Program-made: the position numbers and the translations under genes | Origin: Erwinia persicina | GTDB lineage: Bacteria; Pseudomonadota; Gammaproteobacteria; Enterobacterales; Enterobacteriaceae | Direction of reading: 5' to 3' | NCBI RefSeq assembly: GCF_014838825.1 | Contig: NZ_JACYMO010000001.1 | Location: forward strand, 1,134,830-1,198,829 | Length of the DNA: 64,000 bases | Shown: positions 40,920 to 50,321 of the stretch, piece after piece | Position numbering within the stretch: position 1 is the stretch's first letter | How the letters are laid out: the number at the start of each line of letters is the position of its first letter | The notes under the pieces: model-generated | What the model was told of the DNA's origin: nothing | The model's input: the letters and a program-made list of their open reading frames with translations, nothing else | Database searches by the model: none

Positions 40920-41918
40920 ATGGCTTACCGACTGAGCTTACTGGATAAGAGTCCGCTTGCCGAGGGCGAAACCGCCGTGACGGCGCTGGCACGAACCCTG
41001 GCGCTGGCACAGCGCGCAGAGGCGCTCGGCTATCATCGCATCTGGCTGGCAGAGCACCATAACACCCCGTCGCTGGCCAGCCCGTCGCCGGAAATACTGA
41101 TCGCCTGGATTCTGGCGCACACCCGTCACATTCGAGTGGGTTCCGGCGGCGTGATGTTGCAGCACTACAGTCCGTATAAAGTGGCAGAGAACTTCAATCT
41201 GCTGGCCTCCCTGGCCCCGGGCCGGGTCGATCTTGGCATCGGTAAAGCTCCCGGCGGGCTGCCGCTGTCCACGAAAGCCTTGCAACAGGGTATTGACCCC
41301 GACGTGAAGGGAGACTTTGCCAGCCAGCTACGCGCGCTGGATCAGTGGCTGACGGCCTCCCCTGCCCCTGAAGGTGAAGATCCGTTACTGGCGACGCCGC
41401 TGCCTCCGCGTCCGGCAACCCGCTTTCTGCTGGGAGCCAGTGAAGCCAGCGCTCAGCTGGCCGCAGAGCTGAACTGGCAGTTTGTCTTTGCTGCCCACCT
41501 GAATGGAGACAGGCAGGAACTGGACCGCGCACTGACGGCTTTCCGCACGCTCAGCCAGGGGCAATCTGCGCTGCTGGCCGTGCAGATCATCGTTGCCGAT
41601 AGCGAAGCGGAAGCCGATCTGCTGGCGGCCGATTTACAGCACTTCCGCGTACATGTAGATAACGGCCAGAGCGTCACGGTGGGCAATCTGGCCCAGGCCG
41701 AAGCCTTTATCCGCCAGTCCGGTGCGAAACAACACCGGATTGAACCGCGTGAAGCCGCCGTACTGAAAGGCACTGCTGCACAGGTTCACGACCAGCTGGA
41801 CGCGCTGCATCAGCGTTTCGGGGTGGAAGAATTCATTATTGATATCCCGATTGCCGCCGGTGTACCACGCCTGAAATCCCTGCAACTGCTGGCCACCCAC
41901 CAGCCGGTAGCCGCTTAA
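40920..41918 (+). CDS. Luciferase-like FMN-dependent monooxygenase
   Basis: A 332-residue LLM-class flavin enzyme, beginning MAYRLSLLDKSPLAEGE. Family motifs are RIWLAEHHNTPSLASPSPE near residue 43, RVGSGGVMLQHYSPYKVAENF near 73 and GRVDLGIGKAPGG near 103. Length and the single-subunit form resemble Bacillus YtmO (about 330 residues) more than the longer YxeK. It heads a six-gene operon with an M20 deacylase, a GNAT and an amino-acid ABC importer, so an S-alkylated cysteine derivative is a reasonable substrate. ATG 40920 follows AAGGACGC; an earlier ATG at 40887 is not needed. Confidence 0.88.
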   Translation: MAYRLSLLDKSPLAEGETAVTALARTLALAQRAEALGYHRIWLAEHHNTPSLASPSPEILIAWILAHTRHIRVGSGGVMLQHYSPYKVAENFNLLASLAPGRVDLGIGKAPGGLPLSTKALQQGIDPDVKGDFASQLRALDQWLTASPAPEGEDPLLATPLPPRPATRFLLGASEASAQLAAELNWQFVFAAHLNGDRQELDRALTAFRTLSQGQSALLAVQIIVADSEAEADLLAADLQHFRVHVDNGQSVTVGNLAQAEAFIRQSGAKQHRIEPREAAVLKGTAAQVHDQLDALHQRFGVEEFIIDIPIAAGVPRLKSLQLLATHQPVAA

Positions 41919-41929
41919 GGAGCCCAACC

Positions 41930-43060
41930 ATGACCCTCTCTCTGACCCGGCAGCTGGTGGCCTGGCGCCGCGAACTGCATCAGTACCCGGAACTGTCCAA
42001 TGAGGAGTTTGCCACCACGGAGCGCATCACAGGCTGGCTGAACGAGGCTGGGATCCGGCTGCTGCCTTTCGGACTGAACACCGGCGTAGTGGCCGAGATT
42101 GGCGAGGGTGAACCACTGATTGCCCTGCGCGCCGATATTGATGCCCTGCCCATTGACGAGATCGTGCCGGTGCCGTTCCGTTCGCAGCACCCGGGCGTGA
42201 TGCACGCCTGCGGCCACGACGTACACACCGCCGTAATGCTGGGCGCAGCCAGGCTGCTGAAAGCGCGGGAAAAAAGCCTGCCCGGCCGCGTACGTCTGCT
42301 GTTCCAGCCCGCAGAAGAGCGCTTCGGCGGCGCGAAGACCCTGATCGATGCGGGTGCGCTGGCGGGCGTCGCGGCGATCTTCGGCATGCACAATGCGCCG
42401 GAGCTGCCGGTGGGCACCTTTGCCACGCGCGGCGGTGCGTTTTACGCCAATGTCGACCGTTTTGATATCAACGTGTACGGCAAGGGTGCGCACGCCGCCC
42501 GTCCGCAGGAAGGAGTGGATGCCATTGTGATCGCCAGTCAGATCGTCAGTGCCTTACAGACCCTGGTCAGCCGCAGCTACAGCCCGCTGGAGTCGGTGGT
42601 GGTCAGCGTAACGCGTATTGAGGGCGGGAATACCTGGAACGTATTGCCGCAGCAGGTAGTACTGGAAGGCACGGTACGCACCCATAACGACGACATCCGC
42701 AGCGAACTACCGCAGCGGCTGCGTCAGTTGATAACCGGTATTGCCGCAGGGCTGGGTGCCCGTGCTGAACTGAACTGGCACCCCGGCCCGCCGGCCTTGA
42801 TCAACACCGCGCACTGGGCAGAATTCAGCAAGCAGGTGGCTGCCCGTCAGGGTTACGACGTGCAGGAGGCCGAGCTGCAAATGGGCGGCGAAGATTTTGC
42901 CTTTTATCTGCATAACACGCCGGGCACCTTTGTCAGCATCGGCAGCAACAGCGAGTTCGGTCTGCACCATCCTGGCTTTAACCCGGATGAGGCCCTGCTC
43001 TCGCCAGCCGCCGGGTACTTCAGCCAGCTGGCGGAAGCGGCACTTAATGAGATCGCTTAA
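41930..43060 (+). CDS. M20D-family amidohydrolase (YxeP-like N-deacylase)
   Basis: A 376-residue metal-dependent amidohydrolase of peptidase family M20D, the class that removes N-acyl groups from amino acids (hippurate hydrolase, IAA-amino acid hydrolase, Bacillus YxeP). Metal-ligand motifs are visible: MHACGHDVHTAV near residue 91, LLFQPAEE near 124, FGMHNAPELP near 150 and GGEDFAFYL near 320. In this operon it would remove an acetyl group from an intermediate. AAGGAGCCAACC precedes the start, 11 bp after the monooxygenase. Confidence 0.9.
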   Translation: MTLSLTRQLVAWRRELHQYPELSNEEFATTERITGWLNEAGIRLLPFGLNTGVVAEIGEGEPLIALRADIDALPIDEIVPVPFRSQHPGVMHACGHDVHTAVMLGAARLLKAREKSLPGRVRLLFQPAEERFGGAKTLIDAGALAGVAAIFGMHNAPELPVGTFATRGGAFYANVDRFDINVYGKGAHAARPQEGVDAIVIASQIVSALQTLVSRSYSPLESVVVSVTRIEGGNTWNVLPQQVVLEGTVRTHNDDIRSELPQRLRQLITGIAAGLGARAELNWHPGPPALINTAHWAEFSKQVAARQGYDVQEAELQMGGEDFAFYLHNTPGTFVSIGSNSEFGLHHPGFNPDEALLSPAAGYFSQLAEAALNEIA

Positions 43061-43116
43061 CGGGCAGTAACCGGCCCTTTTCATCTGCAGTTTCATCATA
43101 ATAAGAGTCAGTCACT

Positions 43117-44058
43117 ATGAAAAAAACATCCGTATTACTGGGCCTGCTCAGTGCATCCCTGTGGCTTGGCACCACGGCAAACGCAGAAACCGTCAACATT
43201 AATGGCACCGGCATCAGCGTCGAGGCGAATGCAGCGCCCGTGCATGCGCCGGTCAATCCCGAGGCGGTGGCCCTGCTGCCGAAGAACCTTAAACTGGCCG
43301 TGCCGGGCAAGTTTACCGTGGCGGTGGCCGCGCTGAACTCCCCGCCGCTGACCCTGTTTTCTGATGACAACAAAACCCTGCAGGGCAGTGAAGTGGATAT
43401 CGCCCGCCTGGTCGCCGACAGCCTCGGGCTGGAGCTGAACGTGGTGCCGACCTCCTGGGAAGACTGGCCGCTGGGTGTCAGCTCCGGCAAATATGATGCC
43501 GCCATCACCAATGTCACCGTCACCAAAGCGCGCAAAGAAAAATTCGATTTCGCTACCTACCGCAAAGATTCCCTCGGTTTCTACGTGAAATCGGACAGCA
43601 AAATCACTTCACTGACCAAAGCCGAAGACATTGCCGGACTGCGCATTATTGTTGGTTCCGGCACCAATCAGGAAGCGATCCTGCTGGCCTGGGATGAAGA
43701 GAATCAGAAAAAAGGGCTGAAGCCGTTCACGCCTAACTACGTGAAAGATGATGCGGCCCAGACGCTGGCATTACAGTCCGGTCGTGCCGATGCCTATTTC
43801 GGGCCGAACGTCATTGGTGCCTGGAAAGCCGCACTGACCGGTAAAACAAAACGGGTGGGCACCGTGGATGGCGGCTGGCCGAAAGCGGCACATATCGCGG
43901 TGACACTGAAAAAAGACAACGGGCTGGTGGCCGCCGTAAACGCTGCGCTAAATGGCGTGATCAAAGGCGGCGAGTACGACAAAGTCCTCAACCGCTGGGG
44001 CGAGGGTATCGAGCGCCTCGATCGTTCTGAAATCAACCCGCCGGGGCTGGGTGACTAA
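43117..44058 (+). CDS. Amino-acid ABC transporter substrate-binding protein
   Basis: A 313-residue periplasmic binding protein of the SBP_bac_3 family (polar amino acids). A signal peptide (1-23, ending ANA) leads to two lobes with GSEVDIARLVADSLGLEL near residue 90 and YDAAITNVTVTKAR near 126. It is longer at the N-terminus than cystine-binding FliY/TcyJ by about 40 residues. It supplies the permease and ATPase encoded downstream in the same operon. Confidence 0.9.
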   Translation: MKKTSVLLGLLSASLWLGTTANAETVNINGTGISVEANAAPVHAPVNPEAVALLPKNLKLAVPGKFTVAVAALNSPPLTLFSDDNKTLQGSEVDIARLVADSLGLELNVVPTSWEDWPLGVSSGKYDAAITNVTVTKARKEKFDFATYRKDSLGFYVKSDSKITSLTKAEDIAGLRIIVGSGTNQEAILLAWDEENQKKGLKPFTPNYVKDDAAQTLALQSGRADAYFGPNVIGAWKAALTGKTKRVGTVDGGWPKAAHIAVTLKKDNGLVAAVNAALNGVIKGGEYDKVLNRWGEGIERLDRSEINPPGLGD

Positions 44059-44069
44059 CGGAGGTCAGT

Positions 44070-44594
44070 ATGAGCCATGAACAATTTCGCCAGCTGTCAC
44101 CGGAGGCACCGGAGCTGGCATCTATTATTGACGGACTCTTCGGAGAATACAGCGCCCGCTACGGTGACTTTTTTGCCCGGGATGCCGAAGTCGAACTGAC
44201 CGAATGGTATCTGCCCCCGCAGGGGATGTTTGTAGTACTGGAGCGCGACGGGGTCATTATTGCGATGGGGGCTTATAAGGCTTTCGACGCGGAGACGGCC
44301 GAATTAAAGCGTATCTGGACCCGCAGCGATCTGCGCCGTCAGGGGCTGGCGCTGAAAGTGCTGGTTGAACTGGAGCGACGGGCCGGGCTGGCGGGTTACC
44401 GACAGGTTTATCTGACCACCGGATTTCGTCAGCCGGAAGCGGTACGCCTCTATTTATCACACGGCTATCAGCCACAGTTCGACACGCAGCGTGACCCGGA
44501 AGAGTACAGCCTGCCGCCTTACGATGGCCGCCTGCGTTTTACCAAAGCACTTCACCATCACGCCGAGTCAGGAGCCGCCCATGAAACCGAATGA
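44070..44594 (+). CDS. GNAT-family N-acetyltransferase
   Basis: A 174-residue acetyl-CoA-dependent transferase. The GNAT core shows ELKRIWTRSDLRRQGLALKVL near residue 74, with RRQGLA matching the acetyl-CoA motif A. GGAGGTCAGT precedes the start. It lies inside the ABC operon between binding protein and permease and overlaps the permease start by 14 bp. In the Bacillus yxe/ytm loci the GNAT acetylates the imported S-modified cysteine; the same role is inferred here. Confidence 0.85.
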   Translation: MSHEQFRQLSPEAPELASIIDGLFGEYSARYGDFFARDAEVELTEWYLPPQGMFVVLERDGVIIAMGAYKAFDAETAELKRIWTRSDLRRQGLALKVLVELERRAGLAGYRQVYLTTGFRQPEAVRLYLSHGYQPQFDTQRDPEEYSLPPYDGRLRFTKALHHHAESGAAHETE

Positions 44595-45483
44595 AACCCT
44601 GCGCGTGGTGCCTGCCCGCTATCCGCTGCGGCTGGTTGGGGCGGTTGTTGCCCTGTTTATTCTGGCCGTGGTGATCCAGTCCATCGCCTTTAATCCGCGC
44701 TGGGAATGGTCGGTATTTGCCCACTGGTTCTTTGCACCCGCGATCCTCAGCGGTCTCGGGCAGACGCTGCTGCTGACGCTGATCGCCAGCCTGCTGAGTA
44801 TTCTGCTGGGCGTGGGGCTGGCGCTGGCCCGCCTCTCCTCCTCTTGGTTGCTCTCCGGCCTGGCGTTCGGCTATATCTGGCTGTTCCGTTCGCTGCCGCT
44901 GATCGTGGTACTGATTATTCTTTATAACTTCTCCTATCTCTACGACACCCTGTCACTTGGCGTTCCCTTTACCCCGTTGACGCTGGTGGAGTATAAAACC
45001 ATTGATGTCCTGGGGCAGTTCAGCACGGCGGTGATCGGGCTGACGCTGGTGCAGGCAGCCTATACCGCCGAGATTATACGTGGCGGTATTACCGGCGTGG
45101 ATCAGGGGCAGTTTGAAGCGGCCGCTGCGCTGGGTCTGCCCTCTTCTCGCCGCACGCTGCGCATTATTCTGCCGCAGGCGCTGCGTTCCATTATTCCGAC
45201 CGGGTTTAACGAAATTATCAGCCTCGCCAAAGGCACTGCGATGGTGTACGTACTGGCGATGCCGGAGCTCTTTTACACCATCCAGATGGTTTATAACCGC
45301 ACGCAACAGGTGATCCCGCTGCTGATGGTAGCAGCAGTCTGGTATCTGCTGATCACCACCGTGCTGTCAGTTTTGCAATACTACGTTGAACGCTGGCTGG
45401 CACGCGGGGCCACCCGTGAGCCGGTCAGCCGCCTCTCATCTACCCGGCTGCATGCCGCCATCGCCCCCGTCAGGAGCTCATAA
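44581..45483 (+). CDS. Amino-acid ABC transporter permease
   Basis: A 300-residue HisM/GlnP-type permease with about five membrane segments and the EAA loop EAAAALGLPSSRRTLRIILPQALR near residue 180. Only one permease gene is present, so it may act as a homodimer. The start at 44581 (MKPNETLRVV) is inside the end of the GNAT gene and follows AGGAGCCGCCC. The stop shares a base with the ATPase start. Confidence 0.9.
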   Translation: MKPNETLRVVPARYPLRLVGAVVALFILAVVIQSIAFNPRWEWSVFAHWFFAPAILSGLGQTLLLTLIASLLSILLGVGLALARLSSSWLLSGLAFGYIWLFRSLPLIVVLIILYNFSYLYDTLSLGVPFTPLTLVEYKTIDVLGQFSTAVIGLTLVQAAYTAEIIRGGITGVDQGQFEAAAALGLPSSRRTLRIILPQALRSIIPTGFNEIISLAKGTAMVYVLAMPELFYTIQMVYNRTQQVIPLLMVAAVWYLLITTVLSVLQYYVERWLARGATREPVSRLSSTRLHAAIAPVRSS

Positions 45484-46277
45484 TGTCTGAAGCTATCGAT
45501 CTGCACAGTGAGGCCACGCTGGGTCATATTTCCATTGCCGGGGTCAGTAAAAGCTATGGCCGTTTTAAGGCACTGGACGAGGTATCGCTGGAACTCCCCC
45601 CTGGCTCTGTCACGGTGATCCTCGGGCCGTCAGGCTCAGGGAAGTCCACGCTGCTGCGCGCCATCAACCATCTGGAGCGGGTGGATGAAGGGCTTATCCG
45701 CATTGATGGTGACTACATTGGTTACCGGCGCAAAGGGAATAAGCTGTATGAGCTGAAGGAGAAGGCGATCCTCCGGCAGCGTATCGGTGTGGGCTATGTG
45801 TTCCAGAATTTCAATTTGTTCCCTCATCTCACGGTGCTGGAAAATATTATCGAAGCGCCCCTGGCCCATAAGCAATTAACGCGGGCGGCGGCAGAAGAAC
45901 GGGCGTTACAGCTGCTCGACACCGTTGGCCTGCGGCATAAAGCCGGGGCATGGCCGCGCCATCTTTCCGGCGGTCAGCAACAGCGCGTGGCGATTGCCCG
46001 GGCGCTGGCGTTAAATCCGAAGGTTATCCTGTTTGATGAACCGACATCGGCGCTTGATCCGGAGCTGGTCGGCGAGGTACTGGACACCATCAAACAGCTG
46101 GCACGCTCCGGGAGGACGCTGGTCGTGGTGACTCATGAGATCGGTTTTGCCCGTGAAGTTGCGGATAACGTGGTGTTTATGGTCGAAGGGAAGATTGTGG
46201 AACAGGGCAGCGCCTGGCAGGTGCTGAACCAGCCGCAGCATCCGCGGACGCGGCGTTTTCTGGCGAAGGTATTGTGA
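45483..46277 (+). CDS. Amino-acid ABC transporter ATP-binding protein
   Basis: A 264-residue ATPase of the GlnQ/HisP class: Walker A GPSGSGKST near residue 50, signature LSGGQQQRV near 162, Walker B VILFDEPTSALD near 180 and switch histidine in VVVTHE. It overlaps the permease by one base and ends the six-gene operon. A 9-bp hairpin lies 35 bp after its stop. Confidence 0.92.
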   Translation: MSEAIDLHSEATLGHISIAGVSKSYGRFKALDEVSLELPPGSVTVILGPSGSGKSTLLRAINHLERVDEGLIRIDGDYIGYRRKGNKLYELKEKAILRQRIGVGYVFQNFNLFPHLTVLENIIEAPLAHKQLTRAAAEERALQLLDTVGLRHKAGAWPRHLSGGQQQRVAIARALALNPKVILFDEPTSALDPELVGEVLDTIKQLARSGRTLVVVTHEIGFAREVADNVVFMVEGKIVEQGSAWQVLNQPQHPRTRRFLAKVL

Positions 46278-46311
46278 GGCCAGCCTGCGCCACCGTTCAC
46301 ACCATCAGCAC

Positions 46312-46338
46312 GGGACGACCGGGGAAATGGGTCGTCCC
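46312..46338 (+). terminator. Hairpin after the S-compound operon
   Basis: Stem GGGACGACC/GGTCGTCCC with a nine-base loop lies between the convergent ATPase gene and yojI. It has no T-tract, so efficient intrinsic termination is doubtful. Confidence 0.5.
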
Positions 46339-46413
46339 CTGCAGGGCAACAGTGACCGCCGTGGTGGCCGGCCCTCTGTACCGGTCGGCCAGCAACCCGG
46401 ACGTTGCCTGAAA

Positions 46414-48066
46414 CTACCCCAGCGTCTCGGTACGCTTGACCGCATCGAGGGTAGCGGCATCACGCTCGGTGCCCGTCAGCTCGGTCAGCGTTCCGTCGCG
46501 CATTTCCAGCAGACGGTCAGCGTGCAGGAAATAGTGATCGTCATGACTGATGGCAAACACCGTTTTCCCCAGTGACTGCAGCCACGGCAGCAGTTCACGG
46601 TAGAAGATACGGCGGAAGTGCGGATCCTGATCGGCGGCCCACTCGTCGAGCAGCAGAATGTCGCGCTGCTCGGCGGTCGCCAGCAGCAGCGCCAGGCGCT
46701 TGGTCTGCCCTTTCGACAGCTGCAGGTTCAGCACCCGATTGCCTTCCAGCTTGATCTTATCCTGCATTTTCAGCCGTTCCAGCCAGCTTTGTACCAGCGC
46801 CGGATCAACGGCCTGCCCGCGATCGTCAATCAGGCGGTCAAACAGATGCACGTCGGTAAATACCGCCGAGAACAGACGGCGATAGCTCTCCATTGATTCA
46901 GTGTCTACCCTTTGTCCGTCCAGCAGGATCTCGCCAGACACCGGCTGATACAGCCCGGTCAGTAGCATCGCCAGCGTGGATTTACCGCTGCCGTTCCCCC
47001 CGATCAGGAACACCAGTTCACCACGCTTCAGGGTCATATTCACCGGGCCGACGTGAAAACCGTTGTCGCCGTAGTGAAACACCAGATTGCGCAGCTCCAG
47101 CGTCTGCCAGTTTTTCGCCGCCGGCAGCTGGGGGAATTCAGCCTCATAAGCCGCCAGATTAAAGGTGTTCAGCTTGTCAAACGCCACCTGCGCTGTTAAC
47201 AGCGTGGGCAGTGCGCCCACCGCCGACAGCATGGGGGTGCGCAGGAACAGCAGGGTCAGGGAATAGGTCGCGGCCACGGCCGTATCCGCCCAGCCCAGGC
47301 TGTTCGCCAGGTAAAATGCCAGGCCAATGGCACCCAGCATCATAATGTTTGACCAGTTCACGGCGCTGAGGTGGTAGGTATCGGCCCGCACAATATGGTG
47401 GCGATAGGTCCGGGCATCTTCACCGTAGACGTTTTCAAAGATCTGCTGCGCACGCTGGCGGTTCAGCGCCAGTTCTTTGCGCCCTTCGATAATGATCTGG
47501 AAGTCATGGTAGAGGCGGTCTTCTGTCGCACGCAGTACCGCCATATGCTGATACACCCGCGCCACCAGCAGCCAGCCGCCGATAATCGTCACCGCCACCC
47601 ACACGGAGGTCACCACCATCATTTTCGGTGACAGCCAGGCCAGATAGGCCGCAGAGCCCAGCGTCAGAATGATGCCCTGAATCAGCTCCGGCAGACGCAC
47701 AAAGGCGATGGTGATATTGCGCACATCACTGGTCAGGCTGGCCAGCAGCTGGGCGTTACCAATCTGCTCAATGCGCTCAACGCGCGTGTCGAGAATACGT
47801 TTGATAAATTCGCCGCGCAGGCGATAGACAAAATGGTGGCCGAGCAGGGTCAGCGCCAGCTGCGATCCGAGGGTCACCGCCATCAGCAGCAGCAGCAGGC
47901 CGAGAAACTGCGGTAACACCATCACCGAAGAATTGAGTGTCACGATCAGTTCGCGGTTAATAAACGCAATCAGACCAATTCCCAGCGCGGCACTGAGAAG
48001 GCTGAGGGCAATAACCAGAATAAACGGCCAGCGATACTGCTTATAAACAACGTGAAGCAACTCCAT
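46414..48066 (-). CDS. yojI: Cyclic/antimicrobial peptide ABC exporter YojI
   Basis: A 550-residue half-transporter: six membrane segments (about 1-310) fused to an ATPase domain with Walker [10 protein letters not shown] near residue 355, LSKGQTKRL as the signature (lysine in place of the usual second Gly) and DEWAADQD after Walker B. E. coli YojI exports microcin J25 with TolC, and its signature is also LSKGQ. The start is placed at 48066 ([15 protein letters not shown]) by comparison; 22 upstream codons are unconserved. It precedes alkB-apbE-ompC as in E. coli. Confidence 0.93.
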   Translation of the reverse strand: MELLHVVYKQYRWPFILVIALSLLSAALGIGLIAFINRELIVTLNSSVMVLPQFLGLLLLLMAVTLGSQLALTLLGHHFVYRLRGEFIKRILDTRVERIEQIGNAQLLASLTSDVRNITIAFVRLPELIQGIILTLGSAAYLAWLSPKMMVVTSVWVAVTIIGGWLLVARVYQHMAVLRATEDRLYHDFQIIIEGRKELALNRQRAQQIFENVYGEDARTYRHHIVRADTYHLSAVNWSNIMMLGAIGLAFYLANSLGWADTAVAATYSLTLLFLRTPMLSAVGALPTLLTAQVAFDKLNTFNLAAYEAEFPQLPAAKNWQTLELRNLVFHYGDNGFHVGPVNMTLKRGELVFLIGGNGSGKSTLAMLLTGLYQPVSGEILLDGQRVDTESMESYRRLFSAVFTDVHLFDRLIDDRGQAVDPALVQSWLERLKMQDKIKLEGNRVLNLQLSKGQTKRLALLLATAEQRDILLLDEWAADQDPHFRRIFYRELLPWLQSLGKTVFAISHDDHYFLHADRLLEMRDGTLTELTGTERDAATLDAVKRTETLG

Positions 48067-48161
48067 GAAAACGTCCCGGCAGGTAAAAAGCAGCTTGCAG
48101 TTTAATGAGAAGCAAGACGAGATCAATAACAATTCTCATTCGGACGTATTCAGGCCGCGCG

Positions 48162-48803
48162 CTAGCGTGCGCGGCGGAAAGTCAGGTTATAGCGAAAAGG
48201 TCCCGTCAGCGGATGAATACCCGGTTTTAGCGGGAGGATGCCGTGGTAGCGCAGGCGCGAGGGCCCTCCCCATACCACCACATCGCCCTGCTCCAGCAGC
48301 ACCCGCTGGCAGGCATCAGCGCGATCGAACCCGCCAAATAAAAACACCGCCGGGAGCCCAAGCGACACCGAGACAATCGGCTGGCGCAGATCGCGCTCAT
48401 CTTTATCCTGATGCAGCGTCAGCTTTGCGCCGGGCTCATAGCGGTTAATCAGGCAGGCGTCCGGGTTGAAGCCGCTGAACCCGGCTTCAGCCGCACAGGC
48501 GACGGCCAGTTCGCGGAAGGCCGGCGGCATGGCTGGCCAGCGCTGGCCGCTGACCTCATCCTGCGCACTGTACTGATACCCGCGCGAATCGGTGGACCAC
48601 CCGAGATCGCCGCAGTTGGTCATGGCGACCGACATCCGGTGGCCGCCCGGCGTAATGCGGTGTTCAAAAGGATTGAGCGCGGCGATCGCCTCCACCTGCG
48701 CCATCAGCTCAGTGGCGCATTCGCGGGCGCGACGGCGGAGGATCACAGCCCCTTCGGTGAGCGGTTCCTGCCACGGGGCATCGTCAGCAAACAGATCGAA
48801 CAT
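48162..48803 (-). CDS. alkB: Alpha-ketoglutarate-dependent DNA demethylase AlkB
   Basis: A 213-residue Fe(II)/2-oxoglutarate dioxygenase that removes 1-methyladenine and 3-methylcytosine. The iron ligands appear in LHQDKDE (His, Asp) and in the later histidine of RYHGILPL; RYNLTFR binds 2-oxoglutarate. ATG 48803 is chosen because AGGAG lies five bases before it; the GTG two codons earlier overlaps that site. In E. coli alkB follows ada in one operon; here no ada precedes it and apbE is 17 bp upstream. Confidence 0.93.
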   Translation of the reverse strand: MFDLFADDAPWQEPLTEGAVILRRRARECATELMAQVEAIAALNPFEHRITPGGHRMSVAMTNCGDLGWSTDSRGYQYSAQDEVSGQRWPAMPPAFRELAVACAAEAGFSGFNPDACLINRYEPGAKLTLHQDKDERDLRQPIVSVSLGLPAVFLFGGFDRADACQRVLLEQGDVVVWGGPSRLRYHGILPLKPGIHPLTGPFRYNLTFRRAR

Positions 48804-48820
48804 AAACACTCCTCAGGCTG

Positions 48821-49870
48821 TCAGTGTGCGGGTGACGGCTGAATAAAGGCGGCAAACTGCGGCGACATCCAGCTGGTGAACTGGTCGCCCTGTTTAAAAA
48901 TCAGATAGACCGCCAGCTTTTCACGCAGCGCCAGCGCTTTGGCTTTTTCCGTGCCCAGCACCATCAGCCCGGTATCCCAGCCATCTGCTTCCAGCGCGGT
49001 GGTGGCGATCACCGTAGCAGATACCAGCCGGTGCTGGATCGGCCGGCCGGTGGCTGGATCTATCACGTGTGAGATACGCTTCCCGTCCAGTTCATAATAG
49101 TTACGATAGCTGCCGGAGGTGCTGATGCCGTGCCCCTGCAGATCGACTATCGCCTGCACCGCATTCTCCTGATCGGTGGGTTTCTGGATCGCCACCTGCC
49201 AGGCATTGCCCTGGGCATTTTTGCCGCGCGTCAGCACCGCACCGCCCACAGAGACCAGATACTGATTAATCCCCTCCTGCTCCATCAGGCGGGCAAGATG
49301 GTCGGTGGCAAACCCTTCCCCGACGGTAGACAGGTCAACGTAGAGTCCGGGCAGATCCTTCTGCAGCCAGGACTGCCCGGCCGTGTTGATCACCTGCAAA
49401 TGCGCCAGCCCGGTCTGTGCCCGGGCGGCATCGATCTCCTGCTGCGTTGGTGTTTTTACGGGTTGTTTATCGGGACCAAAGCCCCACAGATTGACCAGCG
49501 GTCCGATGGTGATGTCCATCGCCCCCGCCGTCTGCTGACCAATACGCAGCGACAGGGTTATGATATCGGCCATATTATCACTCACCGGCTGTGGCGCACT
49601 GCCGCGATACTGGTTAAAACGTGACAGTACGGAGTCACTTTTCCAGGTGGAGAGTTCGCGATCGTCCTGGTCGAGCTGCAGCTGAATGGCGTTTTGCAGC
49701 GCTTCCCGGCGTTCAGGCGCCACACCCGCCAGACTTACCCTCCAGAATGTTCCCATTGTTCGGCCTTCGAGTACCATCCCGTCAGATCCCGCTGAGGGCT
49801 GAGGGTTGTCACAGCCTGCCAGCAAGCAAACCACCATTAAACCTAAAAAATACCGCCAATTACTCTTCAT
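48821..49870 (-). CDS. apbE: FAD:protein FMN transferase, lipoprotein ApbE
   Basis: A 349-residue periplasmic flavin transferase that attaches FMN to threonines of Rnf/Nqr subunits. Lipobox LLAGC puts the lipidated cysteine at residue 20. The ApbE signature includes GRTMGTFWRV near residue 36, AGAMDITIGPLVNLWGFG near 115 and the C-terminal SHVIDPATGRPI with metal-binding aspartates. It is close to alkB and probably shares its transcript. Confidence 0.93.
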   Translation of the reverse strand: MKSNWRYFLGLMVVCLLAGCDNPQPSAGSDGMVLEGRTMGTFWRVSLAGVAPERREALQNAIQLQLDQDDRELSTWKSDSVLSRFNQYRGSAPQPVSDNMADIITLSLRIGQQTAGAMDITIGPLVNLWGFGPDKQPVKTPTQQEIDAARAQTGLAHLQVINTAGQSWLQKDLPGLYVDLSTVGEGFATDHLARLMEQEGINQYLVSVGGAVLTRGKNAQGNAWQVAIQKPTDQENAVQAIVDLQGHGISTSGSYRNYYELDGKRISHVIDPATGRPIQHRLVSATVIATTALEADGWDTGLMVLGTEKAKALALREKLAVYLIFKQGDQFTSWMSPQFAAFIQPSPAH

Positions 49871-50028
49871 ATCTGCCTGTAATCTTGATTAAAAACTGGT
49901 CCGAACCGGGCTTTGCCGCAGAGAAAACTCAGATTCGACACCTTGATCTTAGCGTCGTACGTCACCAGGATAGGTGCTGTACAGGGCATCCCGGTGCCCA
50001 TCATTCACTATTATAAAGGAGAGCCATA

Positions 50029-50139
50029 ATGATCTATTACGCGCTTCTCATGGTTTCCATTGCTGTGATTATCTTTGCAGGCTTTAAGCATTACAAGCAC
50101 ACCCATACCCGGCAGCTTCATCGTCCACGCCATCGTTAA
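50029..50139 (+). CDS. Small single-span membrane protein, 36 aa
   Basis: ATG at 50029 follows AAAGGAGAGCC and opens a 36-codon frame: a hydrophobic helix (about residues 2-18, YALLMVSIAVIIFAG) and a His/Arg-rich tail. I do not recognise it. It lies in the apbE-ompC interval, divergent from apbE, and is followed by a 6-bp hairpin (50155-50171). Strong ribosome site and clean membrane topology support a real gene. Confidence 0.55.
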   Translation: MIYYALLMVSIAVIIFAGFKHYKHTHTRQLHRPRHR

Positions 50140-50269
50140 GGCTTCTGTGACCTCCCCCGGCCCTACCGGGGTGAGATCACCGGCACTGTTATGGTGCAGC
50201 CTGCCCCCGTCAGCCCCCCTTATCCTGCTCTTTTCCCCCTGAACCGCCAGACAACCGCAATGAAATGAC

Positions 50270-50286
50270 CTGGCACGTTTTCTGCA
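50270..50286 (+). promoter_or_regulatory. Sigma-54-like promoter
   Basis: CTGGCACG-TTTT-CTGC has GG and GC in exact -24/-12 spacing (ten bases between) and matches the RpoN consensus TGGCACG-N4-TTGC at ten of eleven fixed bases. The start of transcription would be near 50297, 25 bp before a small ORF with a ribosome site. Such a match is expected about once by chance in a window this size, so context is the main support. Confidence 0.5.
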
Positions 50287-50321
50287 ATGTGAAGATCACT
50301 GTTCACTGTGGGGAAGAATGA

